Source: Nakamurella deserti (lineage in GTDB: Bacteria > Actinomycetota > Actinomycetes > Mycobacteriales > Nakamurellaceae). Taken from it: DNA of 64,000 nucleotides. Each line of letters starts with the position of its first letter. The first letter of the stretch is position 1. The DNA lies in NCBI RefSeq assembly GCF_003260015.1, contig NZ_QCXS01000003.1:672315-736314 (forward strand), given 5' to 3'. Positions 23,330 through 31,662 of the stretch are shown here, in pieces. The notes beneath the pieces are model-generated. The model was not told where the DNA came from. It searched no databases and saw nothing but the letters and a program-made list of their open reading frames with translations. The translations under genes and the position numbers were made by a program.

Positions 23330-23596
23330 CCGCGGTACCGCGGGGATCGCACCGTTGTCACGTCACCCGGGTGACCGCCTGGTCCGGCGGGTGCGGCTCG
23401 AGCTCGGCGGGCGCGTACGGCCGGTCGCCGCGGTGGGTGGAGCCGCGGCGATCCCGTTGCTCGTGGTCCGGCCGGTGTCCACGGGAATCGTGACCGCGCT
23501 GTCGCCGTGGTGGCGCCGGTCATGGTCCGGCGCCAGCACAGCGCAGTGGACCGGCAGTCCGCCCGACCGCACCGCAGACCGTCGGTCCGCCGCCGT

Positions 23597-24832
23597 TCAG
23601 TGCGCGGCGACGGGCTCCCAGGCGATGGTCTCGGCCGATGCCGCGTCGTAGGCCCGGCGCAACGGCCGGCGCACCAGGAAGGCGACGACGAACACCCCGA
23701 CGCCGCAGCCGGAGGTGACCAGGTACGCCGTGGTGGCCGACATGGTGTCCACGATCGCGCCGGCGAGGAGCAGGCCACCGGCCAACCCGACCGACAACCC
23801 GCCGCTGACCCAGGTCATCGACTCGGTCAGGCGGTTCCCGGGGACGATGTGCTCGATCAGGCTCATCCCGCTGATCAGCACCGGCGCGACCGCGAAACCG
23901 GCCACGAACGCCGCCGCGCCCAGCAGTACCGGGGTGTGCATCAGCGCCAGCGGCGCACTGACCACCGCCAGCAGCGTGGCGGCCCCGAGCAGCTGGCCGG
24001 GCAGCAGCGTCCGGAACTGGTGGGCACCGAAGGCGAAACCGGCGATCAGCGAGCCGATGGAGTACACGGCGAGCAGGACGCCCGTCCAGCCCGCGACGCC
24101 CTTCTCCTCCGCGAACCCGATCGTGGTGAGCTCGAACGAGCCGAACACCCCACCGAGCAGCACGAAGATCCCGGTGATCGCCGCGACCCCGGGCAGCCGG
24201 AGCGCGTTGCCGCCGGTCGTGGACGCGGGCCGGCCGCTGGGCAGCGGCTGGGTGCTGCGCTGCAGCACCAGGACGGTGCAACCCACCGCGAGCACGGTGG
24301 TGGCGAACAGCAGCGCGGCACTCGGGAAGACCTGCAGCGCCAGCACGGTGGCCAGCGGCGGCCCCGCGATGAACACGACCTCGTCGACCAGCGACTCCAT
24401 CGCGAACGCCGTGCGCAGCTGCGGGGTACCGGTGTAGATCTTCGACCAGCGGGCCCGGATCAGCGCGCCGACGGACAACTGCGAGGACCCGGCGACGAAC
24501 GCCAGCACGAACAACAGCGGCGTCAGCCCGTCCAGGGTGGCGACCAGGATGAGTCCGAGGATGGCGGGCACGTGTACGGCCAGTTGCAGCGGCACGATGC
24601 GGTGCTGCCCGTACTGGTCGATCCGCCGGGAGACCAGCGGCGAGATGATCGCCCCGGAGATCGCGTACAGAGCGGTGAGCTGCGCGGCGAGGGAGTACGA
24701 GTCACGCTCGGCGACGACGAGCAGGGTGGTGCCCATACCGGCCATCGACAGCTGCAGACGGGCGAAGAGGCCGGTGAGGGAGAACAGCAGGGCACCGGGG
24801 AACTGCAGGACACGGACGTACTGGCCGAACAC
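23597..24832 (-). CDS. MFS transporter, divergent from TetR regulator
   Basis: A 411-aa MFS protein with about 12 hydrophobic helices: ISGAIISPLVSRRIDQYGQHR forms the helix 2-3 loop, and GSSQLSVGALIRARW leads into helix 5. The arrangement resembles small actinobacterial drug or metabolite exporters. Start is placed at GTG 24832, with GGAG 8 nt upstream; a GTG three codons earlier has no room for a ribosome-binding site. It shares a 74-bp intergenic region with a TetR gene, the usual layout of a repressor and its efflux pump. Substrate cannot be told. Confidence 0.85.
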   Translation of the reverse strand: MFGQYVRVLQFPGALLFSLTGLFARLQLSMAGMGTTLLVVAERDSYSLAAQLTALYAISGAIISPLVSRRIDQYGQHRIVPLQLAVHVPAILGLILVATLDGLTPLLFVLAFVAGSSQLSVGALIRARWSKIYTGTPQLRTAFAMESLVDEVVFIAGPPLATVLALQVFPSAALLFATTVLAVGCTVLVLQRSTQPLPSGRPASTTGGNALRLPGVAAITGIFVLLGGVFGSFELTTIGFAEEKGVAGWTGVLLAVYSIGSLIAGFAFGAHQFRTLLPGQLLGAATLLAVVSAPLALMHTPVLLGAAAFVAGFAVAPVLISGMSLIEHIVPGNRLTESMTWVSGGLSVGLAGGLLLAGAIVDTMSATTAYLVTSGCGVGVFVVAFLVRRPLRRAYDAASAETIAWEPVAAH

Positions 24833-24879
24833 GGGACACACTCCAACGACGCTGGCGGCCGGGGACCAGGCTGGGGATA

Positions 24880-24895
24880 TACCGTCCGGCCGGTA
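24880..24895. promoter_or_regulatory. Inverted repeat, probable TetR operator
   Basis: TACCG (24880-24884) and CGGTA (24891-24895) form an inverted repeat around TCCGGC in the short gap between the MFS and TetR genes. A -10-like TACAGT (24893-24898) ends 8 nt before the tetR ATG, so the operator would overlap a promoter giving a leaderless tetR transcript. Confidence 0.45.
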
Positions 24896-24906
24896 CAGTC
24901 TATGTC

Positions 24907-25473
24907 ATGGCCCCCGCGACCCGCGAGCGAATTATCGACGCCCTGCGCACCGTCCTCGCCCGGGGCGGCGCCTCCGCGGTGACCCTCGAGGCGGTCGCGG
25001 CGGAAGCGGGCCTGTCCAAGGGTGGACTGCTGTACCACTTCAAGAACAAGGAGTCGCTGTACGCCGCCCTGCTGGCGGAGTCCGAGGCGGACGTCGTGGC
25101 GCAGATGGCCTCCCGGATGGAGCGGATGAGCGCGGCGCGGGCGTTCCTCGACTTCGCTCTCCCGGCGTCCGAGCTCGAGGCGGCGTCCACCAGCGCGCTC
25201 ATCGCGGCCGTCCGCGCCGACGACAGCGTCGGGCCCGACGCGGCCGCGGCACTCGTCGCGGGCTTCCACCGCTGGGACGAGCCACTGCTGGCCGAGGTCG
25301 CCGACCCGGTCCTGGCCCAGACCATCCGGCTCGTGGGGCTCGGCCTCTACCTCGGCTCGGTGGCGGGCATCCCCGTCCCCGACCCGCAGCTGCTGGCCGA
25401 GGTCACCGAACGACTGGTCCGCCAGGCCGAGGCGACCGCCCCGGCGGCGGTCCCCCGCGGCAGTGGCGGCTGA
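24907..25473 (+). CDS. TetR-family transcriptional repressor
   Basis: A 188-aa repressor. The N-terminal HTH reads TRERIIDALRTVLARGG, then VTLEAVAAEAGLSKGGLLYH with FKNKESLYAALL, a textbook TetR recognition region (residues 6-57). The C-terminal ligand domain is AefR/TetR_C-like and has no recognisable ligand residues. No ribosome-binding site is visible upstream of the ATG, consistent with a leaderless message. It likely represses the divergent MFS gene and itself. Confidence 0.9.
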   Translation: MAPATRERIIDALRTVLARGGASAVTLEAVAAEAGLSKGGLLYHFKNKESLYAALLAESEADVVAQMASRMERMSAARAFLDFALPASELEAASTSALIAAVRADDSVGPDAAAALVAGFHRWDEPLLAEVADPVLAQTIRLVGLGLYLGSVAGIPVPDPQLLAEVTERLVRQAEATAPAAVPRGSGG

Positions 25474-25539
25474 CTCCGGGCCCGACACCGACCATCGTCC
25501 GTACCGTCCCGATTGTCCGTCCTCGCCGTCCGTGACGGC

Positions 25540-25558
25540 CCGGGGACGACGTCCCCGG
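25540..25558. terminator. Stem-loop terminator after tetR
   Basis: CCGGGGAC and GTCCCCGG flank a GAC loop, a perfect 8-bp stem 66 nt after the tetR stop. No T-tract follows. Confidence 0.5.
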
Positions 25559-25692
25559 CGGGCGTCCGAGCGTCTCCCGAACCGTGACGGAGCGTGAAAT
25601 CTGATCACACATCGTCAGCCTGCCGAGCGAACCTGCAGCTCACGGCGTCGAAGAGCCGTCGGAGCGACAGCCTGCCGCCCTACCCTGAGACG

Positions 25693-26697
25693 GTGACCAG
25701 CACCCTCGCGCCCCTCGCTCCCTCCGTCTCGACGCCGGCCGTCCCGGCGGGTCTGCAACCGGCCCGGGCGTTCGACAGCGCCTGCGCGATGGTCGTGGAC
25801 TACCTCATGGACGCGGTGCCGCTGGGCATGTGGGCGGTCACCCGCGTCACCCACGGACGCCAGATCATGCTCGAGGTCCGCGGCTCCGACTACCCGGTGC
25901 GGGCCGGACTGGAGATCCCCTTCGAGGCGTCGTTGTGCGAGCCGATGGCCACCGGCCGGGCTCCGCAGATCGCGCCGGACGTCTCCGCGGTGCGGGCCTA
26001 CGACGTGCTGGAGAAGGCGCTGCCGATGTCCATCGGGGCCTACGTGGGCACGCCGATCGTGATGCCCGACGGAGCGTTGTTCGGCACCGTCTGCGGGTTC
26101 GCCACCACCGCGCAGGACGACTCGATGCTGCGGCTGCAACCGCTGCTCGGACTGCTGTCGAGCCTGCTGTCGTCGGTGCTGGACGCCGACACGTCGGTGA
26201 CGGCCGCGGCGCGGGCCCTCGAGCGCACCCGTATCGAGGCCGAGACCGACGCGCTCACCGGGCTGGTCAACCGACGTGGCTGGGACCGGTTCCTCGAGGA
26301 GGAGGAGGACCGGTTCAAGCGGTTCGCCGACCCGGCCTGCGTGATCGTCATGGACCTCGACCGGTTGAAGTACGTCAACGACACCTTCGGCCACCACGAG
26401 GGGGACCGCTACATCCAGCGGGCCGCCACCGCGATGGCGTCGACCGTCCGGCAGGGCGACGTGCTCGCCCGCCTCGGCGGCGACGAGTTCGGGGTGGTGA
26501 TGATCGGAGCGAGTCCCGACCAGGCCGGCAAGCTGGTCGACCGGATGGCGGCGGCGCTGCAGGAGGCCGGGGTGTCGTGCTCCTTCGGCGCCGCGCCGTA
26601 CACCGTCGTCGCCGGGTTCCCGGGGGCCTGGCGCGCCGCCGACGAGGCGATGTACGAGGCGAAGCGCATCAACCGCACCGGGCAGCTGCCGCGCTGA
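25693..26697 (+). CDS. GAF-GGDEF diguanylate cyclase
   Basis: A 334-aa cytosolic signalling enzyme. Residues about 20-170 form a GAF domain (LGMWAVTRVTHGRQ, LCEPMATGRAPQIAPDVS); residues about 185-334 form a GGDEF domain with DALTGLVNRRGWDRF and the intact active-site LGGDEFGVV (GGDEF at 262-266). An RQGD inhibitory I-site lies exactly five residues before GGDEF (253-256), so product inhibition by cyclic di-GMP is expected. The GTG at 25693 follows a -10-like TACCCT (25681-25686) by 6 nt, suggesting a leaderless transcript; an in-frame ATG at 25594 would add 33 residues without similarity. The signal sensed by GAF is unknown. Confidence 0.9.
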   Translation: MTSTLAPLAPSVSTPAVPAGLQPARAFDSACAMVVDYLMDAVPLGMWAVTRVTHGRQIMLEVRGSDYPVRAGLEIPFEASLCEPMATGRAPQIAPDVSAVRAYDVLEKALPMSIGAYVGTPIVMPDGALFGTVCGFATTAQDDSMLRLQPLLGLLSSLLSSVLDADTSVTAAARALERTRIEAETDALTGLVNRRGWDRFLEEEEDRFKRFADPACVIVMDLDRLKYVNDTFGHHEGDRYIQRAATAMASTVRQGDVLARLGGDEFGVVMIGASPDQAGKLVDRMAAALQEAGVSCSFGAAPYTVVAGFPGAWRAADEAMYEAKRINRTGQLPR

Positions 26698-26699
26698 CC

Positions 26700-27272
26700 T
26701 CAGTCGGCCACGTCCCACCGGACGTCGGCCCGGTCGCGGGTGCCGTCCGCGGCGAACCACGCGTCCTCGGCGGCCTGCCACCGCCGCAACGGCTCCCGGA
26801 TCGCGTCGCCGTCGCGGGCGACCGCACGGGCGGTGCGCACCGCCCGGTCCGGGTGCTCCACCCAGACCGTGCACGACAGTCGCTGCGACACCGCACGGCG
26901 TGCGGCCGAGACGCCCTCGAGGACGAGCACGTCCACCTCCGGCACCGTCACCGGCCGTCGCGGCACCGGGGTGCCGCCGCTCCAGTCCATCGCCAGGAAC
27001 GCCGCCGGCCGGCCGGCCGCGACCGGCGCCAGGACCTCGTGCTCCAGGCGCGGCCACCAGTCGAACGGCTCGTCCCAGGTGGCGAAGTGGTCGGTGCGGA
27101 CCAGTGCCACCCGCTCCCCCGCCGCGGCCAGTGCCGGGAGCAGCCGGTCGGCGACGGTGGTCTTGCCGGACCCGGACGGTCCGTCCACGGCGACCAGACG
27201 GACCGCACCCAGCCGCGGTGCCGCCGACCGGATCGTCAGGGTCAGCGCGACCAGCGGATCCGGCCGGGTCAC
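26700..27272 (-). CDS. P-loop kinase of the uridine kinase-like family
   Basis: A 190-aa nucleotide-binding protein with Walker A VAVDGPSGSGKTT near residues 28-40, a metal-binding D-H-F-x-x-W-D (VRTDHFATWDEPFDWWP) as in uridine/phosphoribulokinase-like proteins, and the lid-like region RTARAVARDGDAIREPLRRW. Its substrate is not known; many actinobacteria carry such a gene annotated as uridine kinase or (d)CMP kinase-like. It lies 13 nt upstream in space of recR on the same strand and its own stop is convergent with the diguanylate cyclase. Confidence 0.75.
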   Translation of the reverse strand: MTRPDPLVALTLTIRSAAPRLGAVRLVAVDGPSGSGKTTVADRLLPALAAAGERVALVRTDHFATWDEPFDWWPRLEHEVLAPVAAGRPAAFLAMDWSGGTPVPRRPVTVPEVDVLVLEGVSAARRAVSQRLSCTVWVEHPDRAVRTARAVARDGDAIREPLRRWQAAEDAWFAADGTRDRADVRWDVAD

Positions 27273-27285
27273 GCGGGCGGGCGGC

Positions 27286-27885
27286 TCATCCGACGGAGGT
27301 CCGGCCGGAGAACGCCCGGCCCAGGGTGACCTCGTCGGCGTACTCGAGGTCGCCGCCGACCGGCAGCCCGGACGCCAGCCGGGTGACCGACAGTCCCGGG
27401 AAGCTCTTGAACAGCCGGATCAGGTACGTGGCGGTCGCCTCGCCCTCCATGTTCGGGTCGGTGGCGATGATGACCTCGGTGACGACGTCGTCGGCGACCC
27501 GACGGAGCAGCGGCGCGATGCGCAGCTGCTCGGGGCCGATGCCGTCGATGGGTGAGATGGCCCCGCCGAGCACGTGGTACTTCCCGCGGAACTCCCGGGT
27601 GCGCTCGACGGCGGCGACGTCCTTGGGCTCCTCGACCACGCAGATCGCGGCCGCCTCACGGCGCGGGTCGGCGCAGATCCGGCACAGCGCCCCCTCGGCG
27701 ACGTTGCCGCACAGCTCACAGAACTTGACCTCGTCCTTGACCCGCTGCAGCGCCGTCTGCAGCCGGGTGAGGTCGGCGGGATCGACGGTCAGCAGGTGGA
27801 ACGCGATGCGCTGGGCGGACTTCGGGCCGATGCCGGGCAGTCGGCCGAGCTCGTCGATGAGGTCCTGGACCGGTCCTTCGTACAC
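27286..27885 (-). CDS. recR: Recombination protein RecR
   Basis: A 199-aa DNA repair protein acting with RecF and RecO to load RecA at gaps. The N-terminal HhH reads [20 protein letters not shown]; the zinc finger has four Cys in [16 protein letters not shown]; the Toprim domain starts [19 protein letters not shown] and includes [19 protein letters not shown]. It follows ybaB by 6 nt, the usual pairing. All expected elements are present. Confidence 0.96.
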   Translation of the reverse strand: MYEGPVQDLIDELGRLPGIGPKSAQRIAFHLLTVDPADLTRLQTALQRVKDEVKFCELCGNVAEGALCRICADPRREAAAICVVEEPKDVAAVERTREFRGKYHVLGGAISPIDGIGPEQLRIAPLLRRVADDVVTEVIIATDPNMEGEATATYLIRLFKSFPGLSVTRLASGLPVGGDLEYADEVTLGRAFSGRTSVG

Positions 27886-27891
27886 CGACGG

Positions 27892-28248
27892 TCAGCCCGG
27901 CAGACCGGGGAGGCCGGGCATCCCGAGACCACCCGCGAGGTCGCCGAGGCCGCCGGTGACCGGACCCATCAGCTGCTCGGTCAGCGCCTCGACCTCCGTG
28001 CGGGCGTCCCGGACGGCGGCGATGACGAGGTCGGCGAGCGTCTCGGTGTCGGCGGGGTCGACCGCCTCGGCGGCGATCTCCAGCCCGACCAGCTCGCCGG
28101 TGCCGGTCAGTGTCGCGGCGACCAGACCACCGCCGGCCGTTCCGGTGACGGTGGACTCGGCCAGCTCACGCTGCGCGCGGGCCATCCCGTCCTGCATCTG
28201 CTGGGCCTGCTGCATCAGCTGCGAGAGGTCGAATCCGCCTGGCTGCAT
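27892..28248 (-). CDS. YbaB/EbfC family nucleoid-associated protein
   Basis: A 118-aa DNA-binding protein. It starts MQPGGFDLSQLMQQAQQMQD, continues with GGGLVAATLTGTGELVGLEI and VDPADTETLADLVIAAVRDA, all conserved in YbaB. The Pro/Gly/Leu-rich tail (GMPGLPGLPG) is typical of the family. The internal ATG at 28248 with GGAG directly upstream is preferred to a longer start. Normally encoded between dnaX and recR; here dnaX is 27 kb away. Confidence 0.93.
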   Translation of the reverse strand: MQPGGFDLSQLMQQAQQMQDGMARAQRELAESTVTGTAGGGLVAATLTGTGELVGLEIAAEAVDPADTETLADLVIAAVRDARTEVEALTEQLMGPVTGGLGDLAGGLGMPGLPGLPG

Positions 28249-28338
28249 GGAGGAGCTCCTCGGGGTGCGTGGGTGGGGCACGGGCCGACTGCGCCGCGTG
28301 GCCCGGTCCACCCTACTGGCGGTGCCGCCGGCGACCGG

Positions 28339-29280
28339 TCAGCTGAAGGTGCCGCGGACGATGCTGACACCCGAGTGGGTCGGCACTCCGTCGGCCGGCT
28401 CGTCGGAGATGTCGACGGTCCGGTACTCGGCGGTGTCGATGCCCTGCGGGACGGTGAAGTCCCCGCGGCCCGCGTGCAACGAGCCGAGGGAGACCATCTT
28501 CCCGTCGGCACCGAACAGCCAGACCTCGTAGGCACCCGGGATGGCCGGGAGCTCCGGCGCGTTGACGACGACCCGCTGGGCGCCGTCGACCGTGACCAGC
28601 TCGGCCTGCCCCGCGGTCGGCTCCGGGAGTGCGACCGGGGCGTCGGGCAGCACGTCCAGGGCGGCGGTCGCCCGCACCTCGGTCGGGTCGGGCTGCCGCG
28701 TGTCGCGGGTGACGGCGATCGCCCCGGCGCCGAGGGCCGCGCCGACGACCAGTGCCGCTGCGGCCGGCAGCCACCGGGCCCGGCGTCGGCGACGCTCGTC
28801 GAGTTCCGTCGGCGGGACGATCCCGGAGCCCTGGTGCGGCTGGGGGTGCGTGACCGGTGCGGTGGGCGCCGGACCGGACGGTGCCGGTGCGCCGGGTGCC
28901 GCCGCCTCGCGTGCCGCGCTGGTCCGTGCGTCCTGCCCGGTCGGCGTCGACGCGTCGGCACCGGCGGTGATCCGTGCGTCCGGGGTGGCGGCCGTCGGCG
29001 CGTCGGGGACGGCGGTCAGCCGGCCGGCCGGGGCCTGGCCGTTGCGGGAGGCCAGGCCCAGCTCGTCGGCGATCGCGTCCCAGACGTGGGGGCCGGGGGC
29101 GGGCAGCGCCTCGGCGGCCTGGTCGTCGCGCACGAGCGCGGCGACGTAACGAAAGGCGTCCACCTCGTCCCGGCACGCCGGGCAGTCGGTCAGGTGGTCG
29201 CCGAGGCCGGCCAGACCGTCCAGATCGGGGCCGGAACTCACGGCGAACAGTGCGAGGTCGTCGGGATCAGGGTGTCGCAC
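28339..29280 (-). CDS. rskA: Membrane-anchored anti-sigma factor, RskA family
   Basis: A 313-aa regulator. The N-terminal zinc-binding anti-sigma domain has HLTDCPAC (residues about 28-35) as in ZAS proteins. A long Ala/Pro/Thr-rich linker leads to one membrane helix (WLPAAAALVVGAALGAGAIA, about residue 170), then an extracellular RskA domain containing PAIPGAYEVWLFGADGKMV. It would hold the cognate sigma factor at the membrane until proteolysis. The GTG start overlaps the sigma gene by 14 bp, so the two are co-translated. Confidence 0.88.
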   Translation of the reverse strand: MRHPDPDDLALFAVSSGPDLDGLAGLGDHLTDCPACRDEVDAFRYVAALVRDDQAAEALPAPGPHVWDAIADELGLASRNGQAPAGRLTAVPDAPTAATPDARITAGADASTPTGQDARTSAAREAAAPGAPAPSGPAPTAPVTHPQPHQGSGIVPPTELDERRRRRARWLPAAAALVVGAALGAGAIAVTRDTRQPDPTEVRATAALDVLPDAPVALPEPTAGQAELVTVDGAQRVVVNAPELPAIPGAYEVWLFGADGKMVSLGSLHAGRGDFTVPQGIDTAEYRTVDISDEPADGVPTHSGVSIVRGTFS

Positions 29281-29854
29281 CGTCCACCTCCCAGACCTTC
29301 CGCAGGTGGATGAGCGCCCGCCTGATGTGACTCTTCACGGTGCCGAGCGGCATGCCGGTCGTCTCCGCGATCTCTGAATGGCTGAGGTCGGAATAGAACG
29401 CCAGCCGTAGGACTATTCGTTGCTGTTCGGGCAATCGATTGACCTGATCTCCGACGATCACGGAATCGACCACCCGGTCGGTGGTGCGGTCCTCCGCCGT
29501 GGGCGGCGCGGACCGCTGCGCCGCGACCATCACGCGCCGGTCCTTGTCCAGCCCGGCGTAGTGGTCGGCGACGAGCCGCCGGGCGATGCCCAGCAGCCAC
29601 GCGGCCAGTGACCCCCGCGCCGGGTCGAACCCGTCCCGGCCCTTCCAGGCGCGGACGAAGACCTGCTGCACCAGTTCTTCGGCCTGGTGGTAGTCACCGA
29701 GCCGCAGCATGCCGATCCGGAACACCATGCCGCTGTAGCGGTCGAACGCCAACTTCAACGCGCCTTCGTCGCCGGCGACGAAGGCGCTGACCATCACATC
29801 GTCCGGCTCGGGACCGGCGGTGTTCACCGGGCTGGCGGAGGGGCGGTCGGGCAC
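29267..29854 (-). CDS. sigK: ECF sigma factor, SigK-like
   Basis: A 195-aa group 4 sigma factor. Region 2 reads LKLAFDRYSGMVFRIGMLRL and YHQAEELVQQVFVRAWKGR; region 4 reads LPEQQRIVLRLAFYSDLSHS and AETTGMPLGTVKSHIRRALI, the HTH that contacts the -35 element. The GTG at 29854 lies 7 nt after a -10-like TAGGCT, suggesting a leaderless transcript; an ATG 22 codons later is the alternative. It overlaps the anti-sigma gene. In mycobacteria SigK-RskA controls surface protein genes, which fits the adjacent sortase and DUF4397 protein. Confidence 0.88.
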   Translation of the reverse strand: MPDRPSASPVNTAGPEPDDVMVSAFVAGDEGALKLAFDRYSGMVFRIGMLRLGDYHQAEELVQQVFVRAWKGRDGFDPARGSLAAWLLGIARRLVADHYAGLDKDRRVMVAAQRSAPPTAEDRTTDRVVDSVIVGDQVNRLPEQQRIVLRLAFYSDLSHSEIAETTGMPLGTVKSHIRRALIHLRKVWEVDGATP

Positions 29855-29889
29855 AGTGCGGAGCCTACTGAATGGTGCGGGGTGATCGC

Positions 29890-30699
29890 TCAGGCCGGAC
29901 CCGCCGGAACCGGGACCGCGGTGATCGCGATGTTGTCCTCGTAGTGGCCCGCATCGGCGTCGAAGTCTCCGCCGCAGGTGATGAGGACCAGACGCGGACT
30001 GCCGCCGCGGTCGAAGATGCGGTCCAACGGCACCTCGGACTTCGCCCACTCCTCGCGGGACAGGACGGTGAAGTCGTGCGCGGCACCGGACGCGTCGACG
30101 ACGGTGACGAGGTCACCCTCGGCCAGTTCGCCGAGGCGGGCGAACGGGCCGGCTCCCTGGGTGGCGCTGTCGACGTGACCGCTCAGGACGGCCGAGCCGG
30201 TGGCCTCGCCGGGGACCGGTCCGTAGCGGTACCAGCCGATGTCGTCGACGTCCTCGGGGATCTCCAGCTCTCCCGACCCGGTGACCCCGATCGGGATGAC
30301 CGGGCTGTCGATGCCCAGTGTGGGCATCCGGAGCCGATCGGGCGGGCCGGGCGCGGGGACGACCGGGGTCGCGGGCACCGGCGTGGTCGCGGGCGCGGGC
30401 GCGAGTGCGGGCGGGAGTGCGGTGGTCTGACCCGCTGTGGTCTCCGGGACGGCGGGCGCGAGGTCGGTCGGCGGCACCGACGTGGACGCCGGCTCCGATC
30501 CGACCGGTTCGGGCGCCGACTCCGGACTCTGCTGCGGGGATGTCGGTGGAGAACCGGCCAGCGCCTCGGCGGCGGCCGCGTTGAGGTCGGTCACCGACTC
30601 CCCCGCCGGGTCGGGCGTGAGCCCGGCCCAGGCGAAGGGAGCGGCGATCAGGAGGACGACTCCCGTCGCCAGGCACAGCACGGCCTGGCGACGGGACAT
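29890..30699 (-). CDS. Class F-like sortase
   Basis: A 269-aa membrane-anchored transpeptidase. An N-terminal helix (AVLCLATGVVLLIAAPFAWA) is followed by a 110-residue Pro/Ala/Thr linker and the sortase barrel starting RLRMPTLGIDSPVIPIGV. Catalytic His is in VLSGHVDSATQGAGPF and the nucleophile in LVLITCGGDFD. The third catalytic residue is harder to place: HYEDNIAI has Glu where an Arg is often found in relatives. Start at ATG 30699, whose CGGAGG sits unusually close. It follows the DUF4397 gene by 41 nt and precedes sigK by 35 nt. Its anchored substrate is not evident. Confidence 0.83.
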   Translation of the reverse strand: MSRRQAVLCLATGVVLLIAAPFAWAGLTPDPAGESVTDLNAAAAEALAGSPPTSPQQSPESAPEPVGSEPASTSVPPTDLAPAVPETTAGQTTALPPALAPAPATTPVPATPVVPAPGPPDRLRMPTLGIDSPVIPIGVTGSGELEIPEDVDDIGWYRYGPVPGEATGSAVLSGHVDSATQGAGPFARLGELAEGDLVTVVDASGAAHDFTVLSREEWAKSEVPLDRIFDRGGSPRLVLITCGGDFDADAGHYEDNIAITAVPVPAGPA

Positions 30700-30740
30700 C
30701 CTCCGGGGTGGTGCCGACGGCCGTCCCGGATCGGGAACGG

Positions 30741-31550
30741 TCAGCTGGCCCGTCCCGCGGTGAGGCGACGGCCACCGACGGCGGCGGCACCGAGGCCGGC
30801 GGTCAGCATGACGACCAGCGCCACGGTCGACCACGGGCTCGAGGCCGGGCCGCTACCGGCCGGGACACCGCTCGGGGAGGAGTGCAGGCCGCTCACGGTG
30901 AACGACACCAGGCCCAGGGTCCCGTCGGCGGCGCTGCCCACGGCGTGCACGAACGTCGCGGTGCCCTCCTTGAGGTCCAGGTCCGCCGGGCCGATGGCCA
31001 CGGTGGTGGTGCCGGCGAGAACGACGTCGGCGGAGACCTTTCCGGCCGGGATGTTCAGCACACCCTGGTTCGGGTTGGTCACGTCCGACAGCACGACGGT
31101 GCCGCCGGCGCGGACGTCCACCGCGGGGGCGGCGGCGGTGTGCCGGACGACGAGGCGGGTCTCGCCGGCCTTGACGGTGGAGACGTCGTTGGCGAACGGC
31201 GTGATGGTCGGGCTGCCGTCCTCCTTGAGGTGCGCGACCAGCGACACACTGGTGCCGGCCACGAGATCGGCCTTGGCGGTGAGCAGCGGGGCCGAGGCGT
31301 CGGCGGCGTCGGCGGCCGTGACGGCCACGTCGTAGCTGCCGGCCGGCAGGTCCAGCGGACCGGCCACCGTCTCGGGGGCGAAGTCGTCGAGGGTCAGGGC
31401 CCCGTTCACGTAGACATCGACCGGCAGATCCGGGATGCCGTGAACCACGTACACCTCGGCGGTTTCCGCCGCGGAAGCGGCGGTGGCACCGAAGACGGCG
31501 GTGGTCAACGCGAGTGCGCTGACTGCGGTGACAGCTGCGAGACGCCTCAT
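30741..31550 (-). CDS. DUF4397 domain surface protein
   Basis: A 269-aa secreted protein: signal peptide with cleavage likely after ATAASA (residue about 27), a DUF4397 domain beginning VYVVHGIPDLPVDVYVNG and a tandem second half (TRLVVRHTAAAPAVDVRAGG), a Ser/Gly/Pro linker, and a C-terminal membrane helix (TVALVVMLTAGLGAAAVGG) with basic tail. The tail resembles a sorting signal but no LPXTG or LAXTG motif is seen. AGGAGG precedes the ATG. The adjacent sortase makes cell-surface display likely. Molecular function of DUF4397 is unknown. Confidence 0.88.
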   Translation of the reverse strand: MRRLAAVTAVSALALTTAVFGATAASAAETAEVYVVHGIPDLPVDVYVNGALTLDDFAPETVAGPLDLPAGSYDVAVTAADAADASAPLLTAKADLVAGTSVSLVAHLKEDGSPTITPFANDVSTVKAGETRLVVRHTAAAPAVDVRAGGTVVLSDVTNPNQGVLNIPAGKVSADVVLAGTTTVAIGPADLDLKEGTATFVHAVGSAADGTLGLVSFTVSGLHSSPSGVPAGSGPASSPWSTVALVVMLTAGLGAAAVGGRRLTAGRAS

Positions 31551-31662
31551 GGGTCCTCCTGGTTCGAGCGGAACTGCTTGACGTTGCCATTACCTCGGGG
31601 GCCGGTCCGGTGGATGCATGTCGACGGGTGCATTCGCCGGCAGGGCTGGCAGGCTGACGCCC

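Noticed and set aside
23355-23651. 98-codon open frame after the MFS gene
   Set aside because: Overlaps the convergent MFS gene, lacks a ribosome-binding site and shows no similarity.
30741-31550. LPXTG-anchored surface protein
   Set aside because: No LPXTG or LAXTG motif before the C-terminal helix; only a hydrophobic segment and basic tail.
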